Below, piece after piece: positions 10,880 through 22,247 of a DNA stretch of 64,000 bases (its first letter is position 1; each line of letters starts with the position of its first letter). Under the pieces are notes generated by a model that saw only the letters and a program-made list of their open reading frames with translations, searched no databases and was not told where the DNA came from. The position numbers and the translations under genes were made by a program. The stretch is taken from positions 2,177,969-2,241,968 of the forward strand of contig NC_089767.1 in NCBI RefSeq assembly GCF_040412425.1, given 5' to 3'. This stretch comes from Macrobrachium rosenbergii (taxonomy: Eukaryota; Arthropoda; Malacostraca; Decapoda; Palaemonidae).

Positions 10880-11685
10880 ACCGACAGCTCGCTACTAAAT
10901 TTAAACTAGTATTAAACCCCACTCTTTCAGTGGGGTGTCACACAATATCCTGCAAAGATACCACCTTAAAATCAGGCGAAGACCTTAAAATTCCGTCAAA
11001 TAGGAGGCCAAGAACTATGCTTATACCAAGGAAAATGTTTGAAAGAATGATTCATAATAAAAACAAGGAAATCTGAAATACAGGTTTTAAAAGGGTATCA
11101 TCGCCAGGGTAGATCATAAGTCATACGAATTAACTATCCATAGATAACAAGGCTTTGTGCAGCACCTGTGAAAGTAGAATGGTCACTGTTTGGAGCTTTG
11201 GGGAGAGCATCGAAGAACCAGGAACTACTCTTGATCTCAGGCTAGAGAGCATTTATTTTCATGATTAACAAAAAAATCCAAATTACCGATTAATACTACA
11301 AATGTGTTCCAGTTAGCATTTCACGTTTCCCAAAAATATTAAACTTGGTTTTTATGTGCACCGAGAAGTGTTATTATTAGTAGTAGAAAGAATTTGTCTT
11401 TGTAATTTATTGAAGCTATCGCGAAGAAGAAGACTGCGATGATAAATGTAGCGTAAAGTGCTAAACAATGAGGCTTTTATGTTAAAGTATTTTAAAAATT
11501 ATAAAAGGGTGGAATTAAGGAATGAAACAGAACGATATAAATAAAACTATAATATTAAATTTAGATTCCTAAATAGATAAAATAAAAATGGAAATCAATA
11601 AAAATCAACAAAATATATAATATAGCAAAAGTCGCTAAAGAATGCAGATTACACATATCGGCATCTGGCAACACCACCTCCTTCC
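10880..11685. other. Region upstream of RpS9, nothing recognised
   Basis: AT-rich; presumably holds the RpS9 promoter next to 11690, but no clear TATA or initiator beyond the pyrimidine start. Confidence 0.5.
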
Positions 11686-11689
11686 TAGA

Positions 11690-11731
11690 CCTTTTTCTTC
11701 GTCGGACGTCGGTTGACAGCCCGATCCCAAG
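11690..11731 (+). promoter_or_regulatory. RpS9: RpS9 non-coding first exon with 5'TOP-like start
   Basis: A pyrimidine run CCTTTTTCTTC at about 11690-11700 fits the terminal oligopyrimidine start of ribosomal protein mRNAs, which places them under growth-dependent (TOR/LARP1) translational control. The exon would end at 11731 before donor GTAAAT. The next acceptor (TTCGCAG) abuts the ATG at 11902, so the whole 5'UTR would lie in this exon. The transcription start is inferred, not seen. Confidence 0.6.
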
Positions 11732-14700
11732 GTAAATATTCAAATTTTACCGAGTTATCCCCGTATTATGTCTTAAATTAGTACAGTGTATTGATATTCC
11801 TTATGTAAACATTTAGATAGGTAATATGCTATAGATGTGAACAAGACGATTCATATGATATCGATGGATGAATTATATGTTTTGCATGTCCCTCTTCGCA
11901 GATGGTGAACCATCGCATCAAACTCGTGCAGAGCAAACGGTACTCCACCCCAAGGAGACCTTTTGAAAAACCTCGTCTCGACCAAGAGTTGAAGGTGAGT
12001 TTTGCTCTATAATGTGCATTTACAATAAGTTCTTTTATTAAGTCAGTTTTTGTCCGTGTCGGGTAGAGATACCAAAGGCTGCCGGTGGTTCCGCCATGAA
12101 CCGTTCTTGATTATTATCTTGGGTAATTGTAAAGCATTTCTGTATTATATAACGTGGGATGTATCGAGTATTTTGAATGTTTTCATTAAAAAAGTTTTAA
12201 TTGAGTGAAAGGCATATTGACAAAGTCTGTTGAATGGAAAGTTAATTGGCGTGTTCGAAACCACCCCAAGACACTTCACAATTCGCCTGCCGAGATTGTT
12301 TCATTCCATTTGGTAAACAAGGCCAATATTTTTACCGTTGAAAGGAAGTTTTTATTAATATTTTTACAGTTGAAAGTAAGTTTTTCTTTATTTTTACAGT
12401 TGAAAGTAAGTTTTTTCTTAATATTTTTACAGTTGAAAGGAAGTTTTTCTTAGTCCAGATTTGAAGTGAAGGGTGTTGATGAACACCTCATTCCTGTGGC
12501 TCTGTAAGATGGCTGAGGAGGGAGACAAGGGTAACCTAGGCGTTGGTAATTTCGCTGATTAGCGAAAATGTCCATAGAAGAAAATTTACTCTGGTTAATT
12601 AAAGTCGAGGTAGAACTAAGTATTAGCTCATTGTCTGGTATTACCTTGGTAATTGATATGGTACACATAGTATCTTGGTTGATATTATATACAAAACATC
12701 TTGGTTGCTTATCAAGAGTTAACTTTTTATTTTGTCGCTCAACTGTAATTACCCAGTAATTAACCTCAGAACTGGTTATATTTTTGCTGTTGCGCATGTG
12801 CAGTGTTTTAGAGAAACTTTTGGTAAAAAGTGGAGTTCCTTCACCGGGTGGTCTGGCCCCCGGCTAGGTGAGGGACCGTTAGGTTGGTAAGGTTCCTTTT
12901 ATAATAGATTTCCTTAGCCCATCCCTTCTTGAACATATGGTTCCCTAATGTCTTGTATTCATGGAATCATTCCATACAGTCCGTGCAGAGCTAATACCTA
13001 GAAATGCCTTTTCTCCATAGGGGGCTAGTGCTGTCGGTGCACCTCATGCAGTGCACTGTAGGCATCACCCAAGATTCTTTGCAGCGTCTGTGCTGCCCCT
13101 AGCTGCAGCCCCTCTCATTGATTTTACTGAACCTCAGCTCCCTTTCTTCCATCTTGCTATCCACCCTCTCTTAATTATTCTTCCTTTTACACCTTTCAGA
13201 CCTTTCCACTCTCCTTTTCAGCGATGAATAACCTCATAGGTCCCAGTGCTTGGCCTTTGTCCAAAATTTAATATTCTCTCCATGCTAGGAAAGGTTAGGT
13301 TAATGTTTAGTAAGGTCGTGGCCAGTGCCAGATCACATGTTCAGGAGCGCCTGCAATTTACGTTGACGCGGGTGTCGTCTGCCAGTTTTCTAGTTGCGGA
13401 GGAATACCAACATACGAAATCGATACTAAAATGACAAAACCATAACTAACCAACCTAACCTAACCTAGTGTGGCGTGTCCTTACCTAGTTGGGGGGTGAA
13501 CCCCCCCAGAAAGGTAGAGAACATGGCGTTTCATGTGGAACTACTTGCCTTGGCAGATAACTTGGCTGACGGGACAAACGGCATTAGGTGGCGTCAACGT
13601 AAACTGCAAACTACCCCATGTTCTTGGTCGATTTCTCATGCCTGCCCGTCTGCATCCTCCGTAGGGACCTGTGCCATCAGTGCACCTCGTGCGGTGCACC
13701 CAGGGTAGCCATATTTTTCTAGTGGAATTGTCGTACTCAGGCCTCGAAACTTTCGTATTTGGTATAATTATCGTACACTTCCCTACTGATATAATAATAG
13801 AAAGGGATAAAACATTTTTTAGTGCTGATTTAGGCACTTACTATTTTACTTACCAGTAAGACATGTCATGATGATACCCAATAAATTTAATGCATAAAAG
13901 CTGCACCTGTAAAGTTCTTGTAATTAAAATGAATACTTAAAATGAGGCCTATGCAAAGCCAAAAGGAATATAGCAGTTATTCATTCATGGGATCTTCTTA
14001 ATTTATTCAAAACAAAACATTATATTATTAATTTCTACTCCTGAATACAAAATATTACTGAAGAAAATATAATTATCCAAAAATTCAAAATAAAAGATAC
14101 TAAAATTGGAATAAAAAAAAGGAGGAACAGAATTATCGTACAAATGCATACAATACCTTGTGCTATCGTACATCGTACAAAGGCCCAAATTATCGTACAT
14201 GTACGATATTTATCGTACGAATGGCAACCCTGGGTGCACTGTAGGCGTTATTTAGGCTTCAACCCCTTTCATTCCTTTTACTGTATCTCTGTTCATATTC
14301 TTTTTCTTCTATCCTACTTTCCATCCTCTCCTAACAACTGATTCTAGTGCAACTGCAAGGTTTTCCCCCGTGACACCTTTCGGACCCTTCAGCTATCAGT
14401 TTCTGGTTCAGCGCTGAATGACCTCATAGGTCTCAGTGCTTGGCCTTGGGCCTAAATTCTATATTCCTTCCTTCTTTCCCTGCCCAGCATCTGCTCCCAG
14501 GTTAGGCTAGGAAGCTAAGGTCTGGTTGGGTAAGGACGTGGCATAGGATTTTTCATTGTCAATTGGAACCTATGTCCATCGTGCTCAACTGGCCCCAGGC
14601 TTTTGAGTTTATGTGGAATTCTAGTCATCAATCTGTTCACCATTTGGTTAAACAGGACTCCTGGTGTATTGCTCTCCTGTTTTGGACAATGTCAAGGGTG

Positions 14701-17700
14701 CTTTCCATCAGCTCTAGTGAAAAATCTAGACATCTTCAACTTTTCTGCATAATAATCTGATTCTGCTGGTTTGATTGATCAACATTGTGTTTGTCACTAG
14801 AATATGGAGATACGGATATTCAGTGTTACTTTTGGGGGTCCAGGGTGTTAAACCCCCAGACTGGTTAGGTCATGGAGCTGTAGGTTAGGAAGGTAAGGTC
14901 TGGTTAGTTCAGGACACGACATTCTAGGAAAAGTTAGGATTTTTCATGCCTACCCCAGTCTCCCTACTCGGCATCCGCTCCCTTTAGGTGCCCATATTCC
15001 CCTTTGGTTCTTTTGAATTAGTTCCCCAGAGAATGCCCTTTGGCCTACTCTTCTGTTGGAAACAATTTTAGACCTGATTAGGCTAAGGCTAATTGGACCA
15101 TCTCTGATTGGTGTCCTAAGTAGGATTTCTTGGTGGTGGGAGAGACACTTCAGCAGATTCCAAACTTACATATTGACCATCATTGAGGCAAGGTCCTGTG
15201 GGGAAAGCCTGTTGCTCCGCCAGGTCTTGTGACTGAAGACCATGTACCTCTGTTCCTTTTATAGTTGACCACACTCGTAGGAGCTTCAAACAGGTTTGGC
15301 CACCTTGTTAGCTTTTGCCTTTGGGGTGGGATGTCTCATCTACAGCTCAGTGCAAGCACCTTAAGAGACTTAGGATATTGGGTTGAAGTCTCACCTTCCA
15401 GACTTGTTCTGTTAGCCTGTAAGATATTGTGTTGAAGTCTCACCTTCCAGACTTGTTCTGTTAGCCTTTAAGATATTGGGTTGAAGTCTCACCTTCCATA
15501 CTTGTTCTGCTAGCCTTTAAGATATTGGGTTGAAGTCTCACCTTCCATACTTGTTCTGTTAGCCTTTAAGATATTGGGTTGAAGTATCACCTTCCAGACT
15601 TGTTCTGTTAGCCTTTAAGATAATGGGTTTGAAGTCTCACCTTCCAGACTTGTTCTGCTAGCCTTTAAGATATTGGGTTGAAGTCTCACCTTCCAGACTG
15701 TTCTGTTAGCCTTTCCTGTGTAATCTCTTGATGAACTGCATACCTATATCTTCTATAGCACTCACACAAGTTGGGATTTCTCTGTCTCGTTCATGTATAT
15801 GTGGTGAAAACAGAACCTGTCAGTTTCTGACGAGATTAGATATTTTGGTTCCTACCCTATGGGAACGTTATTTAGGAGATGGATAGGATGCATTTTTGCC
15901 CAGTAAAAGGCTTATGGCATCAGTGAGAACCAGACTTTTCAGGCCAAAATGGCATATCTTTTAAGTATGCCTTCTCTCTAGCCTGATGAGGTGGTAGTTG
16001 ACATTAGATTTGTCTTCCAAGAATGGTTGTATTGTTAGGGCAAGATCACTAGAAGCCAGGCTAGTTGTACTATGAGCTTGGTAAACTTGGGTATTAAGTA
16101 AAGAGGGCAGGTGTCTGGCAATGCCAGATTACCTTTACCTAATTTTACCTTGGGTATGTCACAGAACCTGTACCGATATGAATACCCCCATGGCTGGAAA
16201 GCAATTGACGACGTGTGGGATCAGACCAGGACAGACTAGGGCAAGCAGGAAGCAAGTGGACTTAAGTAGAACCAGTCTCCATTCAGCCAAGTCACGCGAA
16301 GCACGTGTGAATCTTATATATGAAGGTGTAGGGTTGCATGTTAGGAAAAATACAAATTGTTTATTTTTTTTTTTATTTCCCTGGGGTATGCTGATGGCAA
16401 AGAGCTATAGGTTGAGTGGATGAGAGACTGGATGTGTCTCCCCTTTCTTCCATCATATCAGCAAGGCAGCAGGCAGGCCAAGTATGCTCTTGGAGTGCCA
16501 CACTGCAAGTAGACATTATAATCACATATCCTGGCTTAGATCATTGGTGTATTACTCCTCCACTCTTGGAGAGTGTCAGAGGTGTCTTAAAGTTATCTGA
16601 ACCTAGCCATTTGTGGTTGACCATAATACTGGCTGCTTTCTGTCATTGCTGCCCTATCTTTAGTGCAGCTCTGTGGTCTCTGAGGTTTTCCTAGCATGAG
16701 GTGAGACACATCTCAGCTCTGGCTCAGACTTGTATCCCTATGCCAGATTGTATAGGTTATTACAGGTGTCGTTGATCCCCTATGGTTGTGACTTGGGCCA
16801 TGTCATTTCTGGGTATTCCATTAGCTAAGAGACTGTCCTATCAAAGGAGTAAGCATCCAAGCCAGTAGTTTTTATTCCCTTGAACAAATACCAAGTTTTG
16901 AAAACTGTATTTTACTAGGTATACAAACCCAAGCTTATTGCAGTCTGATGTCAAACATCATATAGTCCCTGAGAGTTCAGGTTATTTTGGCCGTAAGTCA
17001 TGTAGTCCGTAAGCACGTTAACGTGAAAAATGGGTGCTGTGTTCAGTACCAGCCCCTTGGGGATGTACATAAAACATAAAATAATGACAGTAAATACCAT
17101 AAACATAATGGTAAATAACAAGAACAGCTTCTTCTGTTGTTTTGAGGTTCAGCCTAAATGACTTGAGTCTGAAATGACCTGGACTGTTCCCTGATGCTGA
17201 AGGAAAAAGGGTGAGCAAATGGGCAGTCTCCTCTCCCCCCCCCACCCTGCTTCCCCCTTCATTACTCACTAATAATATTATGTACCAGATTTCAACAAGT
17301 TTCCAGTTCATGTAGAGAATTATACATCCATAAAACGCTCTGGTTTGTATACCAGAGATATGCTTATATTTATGTATATTTTGACAAGCTTAAAGGTTAA
17401 TTATACATGTGATATAGTTGTATTTATTGAAAGTTTTACAGAAAGTCAATGCTGATAATGTGTACCTTTTTTGCCTTCTGATAGCTTGTTGGTGAATATG
17501 GCCTCCGAAACAAGAGGGAACTGTGGATTGTCAAGATGTTCCTCGCCAAAATCCGAAAGGCTGCCAGAGAACTGCTGACCTTAGATGAGAAAGATGCCAG
17601 AAGGCTTTTCCAAGGTAAGAGTTTAGAAATACTGTGTTCAGGACTGTGGAAATTGTAATCAGCCTTATTGGTGGGATAGTGTTTCCTTTAGACTGAAAAT

Positions 17701-20700
17701 TACTTGGGTTTCACGTATCCCGTAGGGGCTAAACGCTCTCTGTGCACCTCATGCGGTGTACTCTAGGCATTACTAAAGGTCCTTTGCAATGTCCCTTCAG
17801 CCCCTAGCTGCAGCCTCTTTCATTCCTTTTCTGTACATCCATTCATATCTTTCTCCATCTCGTTGTCCACCCTCCCTTAATAAATGTCTCGTAGTGCAAC
17901 TGTGAAGTTTTCCTCCTGTTACACCTTTCAGACCTACCAATTCTCAATTTCCGTTTATCCTAAACTGTATGTTCAGTTCGCTTCCGTACTGGTCTGTTCC
18001 TGTTGAGAATTTGTAACACATCACAACAGTTTCATTGCAGGCCCTGAATTTATTAACACATCACACAGCAGACTATTAATGTCATATTTAACAGTAAATG
18101 TTTATGTAGGCAGTTACTGAATTTAAACAAATGCACTTGAATATCTATACTGTAGTAATTAATTCTGGAACAAATAACAACAAAGAAGCATTTTATTACT
18201 GCTGGAGAAATGCTTCAAAGCAATGAGCAGTGATTTGGACTTGCATCAAGGTTGATAGTATATACAAGTAACAACCTGCTCAACATACAACCGCTCGTAC
18301 TTGCAACCATACTTCTGGCAGCGGGGCTGGGTGTGCCGATGTCTTAGAGTACACTGCCGTATGACATTTGACTGCAGTTTCTCGGCAATGTGTCATCATG
18401 TCAGAGCTCTCGTATCACACAGGCAGCATCAGATTGAGGTACCTTGCCCTATGAGAAGCATCATACTATGTTAACTGTACTGTATTGTACATACAGCAGA
18501 ACAGTAAATTCCACCATGGTCGCTAAGAGGAAGCCTGAATCTGATGTGGAGTTTCTGGCAATAAGCCAAGAAAAGCTATTACACATTCCAGACCTGAAGA
18601 TGTTAATAATTAAAGAATGTGGGGGTGGAGAAAAGTCAACAGCATTTCTTGCAATCTTCAGCTCTCCCATTCCACTGTGTCAACAATCCTTAAAGATAAA
18701 GATCTGCAGCAAAGCAGCAATGAAATCAGGGCTCCTACGAAGTCGACAATTATCACTTAAAACGTGAAGGCCCAATTGCCAAGATGGAAAAAATGCTTGG
18801 TGTTAGGTTGGAAGATTATCGGCCAAAAAAAAGTGAATGTGATGCTTTCTGAAGTGCAAAGAAAAGTGAAAAGTTTGTTTGAAATGTTAAAACAATGTGC
18901 TTGGGAGGGTTACAATCAAGAATTTTTGCAAGTGATTGGTGGTTTAGGAGATTTCATCAACCTAACATGATGCAAAAGGTGAGGTAGCCAGTTGTGACGA
19001 AGAAGGTGCAAGAAACTTCGTTAGTGGATTAGGTAATTTGATAGAAGAAGAATGGTATATGCCAGAACAAATTTTAAATGGCGATGAAACAGGCCTGGAC
19101 AGGAAAAAATAATTCCTGAAGGAACTAATGTATCTAGCGAAGTTAAGAGCGTGCTAGGGCATAAGGTTATGAAGCTAAAAGGTTTCTTTGCTGCTTTTGG
19201 GGGAATGTTGCTGTTTTCAAATTAAAACCCTTCTTAAATTACCTGGTCAAGAACCCCCCGTGCTCTCAAAAACATGAACAAGCATATGCTCCCCATGCAT
19301 TATCGATACAGTCGTAAAGCATAGATAATGATGGCCTTATTCAAGGATTGGTTTTTAAATTGTTTCATCCCAGCTGCACGCCAGTATTGCCGGGAAAAAG
19401 GAATCCTTTCAAAATCCTCATGCAGACAATCTAGACCCTGATGTACGAGTGGCGTGTATTCACCCTAATCACACATCAAGGGGGTTATTTCAACATTTAA
19501 AACTCACTATCTGCACATATCTTTTGCTCAACCTATCAAGGCCACTGATTCAGACCCAGAACAAAGAGTTTTGGAAAGAATATAATATCAGTGCATCAAA
19601 AACAACAAAAGCATGGGAGGTGGTCACAGCTAAGTGTATGAACAGCGTCTGGAAGCAGTGTAACAAGTGCTTTACAGTATTCATGATTTTCATGGCTTTG
19701 ATAGTGAGGAAGAGTTAAGTGTGGTTAGAGGCAAGATTTTAAAATTTGCAAACGAACTCTAAATTGAATGTGAGAGAGGCAAGATTTTAAAATTGGCAAA
19801 CGAACTCTAAATTGAATGTGAGAAAGGCAGGATTTTAAAATGGACAAACGAACTGTAAATTGAATGTGATGCGGATGATATTGACAAAATTTTGACAGTA
19901 GTAGTTCAAGAGTTAATGAATGAAGAACTCCTGATAATAGAAGAAGAAAGAAAAGCAGAAGAACAGAGAAAAAAAAAAAGAAGAGCCAGAAAGAAAGTTC
20001 TTTGTGAAGGAATTATTGCCATTTTTCTTTGATAAACCAAGGGCTACGAAAATAGGTGAAAATGGACCCTAACATAGAATGGTTTGCCAAGATTGAGAGA
20101 ACAGTACAGGAAGCAATGCGTCCAAACAGAGGAACTTACAAAGAAAAGAAGAAATGTACTAATCAAACAAAGCTCGGTATGTTTTCCAAGAAGAGTGCTC
20201 CCCCACCTCCTTCCACCCCTACCCCTTCAGCAGCCACATATTATATGAAGAAACCTTAGATGATCCCCAGCCAAGCACTGAAGTGCTGTAAAAGCGTAAG
20301 GATTGTTTTATTTCGTCTATATTTCATTAAAATTTCCTTCGATTTCCTTTTTTCTATTTTTGAATTTGTACTTTTCTGTTCAATTTTTTTATTTTATTTT
20401 TAAGCAAATTCAAAAACCTGGTTTTGTAAGCAGATGCCCTCTGAAACAAACAACTGTTTGTGTTGTACAGTGATTCTCCTAAACCTTACAGTATAAAATA
20501 CAATACTAAAGGCGTAAAAATTAAAGTACAAAAATAAATTTATTTAAAATAAAATAATCAAATAAAATCATTTCAATAGCTGTGATATTGATAGACAGCA
20601 GGAAAATATTGAAAACAGTACAGTAACAAGAATTTACAAAACATCATGCAGCAGGCAGTGCTTACAAGCAGCAGTCCCAGCAATGCATGTAAAGCAGGCC

Positions 20701-22214
20701 TTGCACTCAAACGTTAATCCAGCATGGCATATGATCATATAATTAAACAGTTTCAGGGTTGGCTAGATTGGAAGGATTGGCTAACAGTTTGTTGATAGGT
20801 TTGGTGAATTCATAAAAGAAAAAGGGATAAAATGTTAAAACATTTCCCATGCAAAGGCTATGAGTTAATTACCATTCTAAGAATGAACTTAGAAAAACTT
20901 AGAAAAAAGTAGTTGAACAATATCATTGATGCAATACTCGCTAGTGTATAGTGTGATGAGGGAACGCAACAGTGTTAAAGGCAGGTTTACTGAATTAGTA
21001 AAACAAACGATTACAGGTTCACACTCCTTTATCCGAAATTCTAAAAACCGAAAACATAATTTCATGGTTTGGCGTGCTAACGGCTGACCTGAGTCATTTA
21101 GGTGTGTGCTGTTACTCATTACTTTTTTAATGAAATCCCAAGATTAAAAAAATATTCCAAGATGATGTGTAAAAAAAAAAACAAAGCATTAAAAATAGTG
21201 TAGACCAAATGACGGGCCTGCGAGTGAGGAAATGTGACGATACGGGAGCAGCATTGTCTCCCAGTTGTGATGCAGTGACTTCCAACATGCATGCAAGAAC
21301 CTAACCCCGCGGTTAGTTTTTGCATGAGAAATGTAATATTTTTTCCTTTTTTTCTTTTTTGAATTCATCAAAACTATCGACGAACTGTTAGTCAGTCCTT
21401 CCAATCTAGCCAAACATGCTGAAATTGTTTAATGTATGATCATATGCAGTGCTGGATGAATGTTTGAGTGCGAGGCCTGCATTTTGCATTTATGTAATGT
21501 ACATATACATTACTTTGGTGATTAAGATATATCAGTAGAAGTACATTATGGTAAAAAGATTGAAATACTAGTTGTACATAACTTCACTATGTAAGCACTT
21601 TATATAGCAAATGTTTGACAATATGCCATACCCAGTTTGTCGGCCAATAAAATAACATGCAAAATTGTAAGAAATTATAAACTCTTTCAAGTCTTGAACA
21701 TACGGAAAATACTATGTTGTAAGAAATTATATACCCTTTGAAGTCATGAACATACACTAGACAGAAAGGTGTTGAAATGAACATAGAATATGGACGTAAT
21801 TTTTTATTTTTCATTTTACTAACACAAGAACTGCATCAACATATTTTACACGGTGTCATTGTTGGGCTAATTCACACATTACTGGTGATAGGTCACAATT
21901 TATTTATTATTACAGAAGGAACCATATGGAAAAAATGGTATTTTGAAAAATCAGTATACTGTATCATAGTGAATCAGTACTGAAAAAACGTTACAGGTAT
22001 TTGGTATAAAACTGAATTTCACGTAATTGTAGTTAGCAGTGATTACTGTTATTAGCAGGTTACATCATAAATGCAAACAGTTCGTATGTCAGCAGTGCAG
22101 TGAATATTTTAGCAGTGGAAAGTGCTCATTACATTTTTATTTTCAAGTCCATATTAACTCACCAATTAGAATGGAGTGGATCTCTCCTCTCATTGAATGT
22201 GTGATAGGAACCAC

Positions 22215-22247
<33 letters not shown>

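Noticed and set aside
13449..13472. CCTAACCTAACCTA as interstitial arthropod telomere (TTAGG)n
   Set aside because: Only about three units; chance in this AT-rich, GGTTAGG-rich region is likely.
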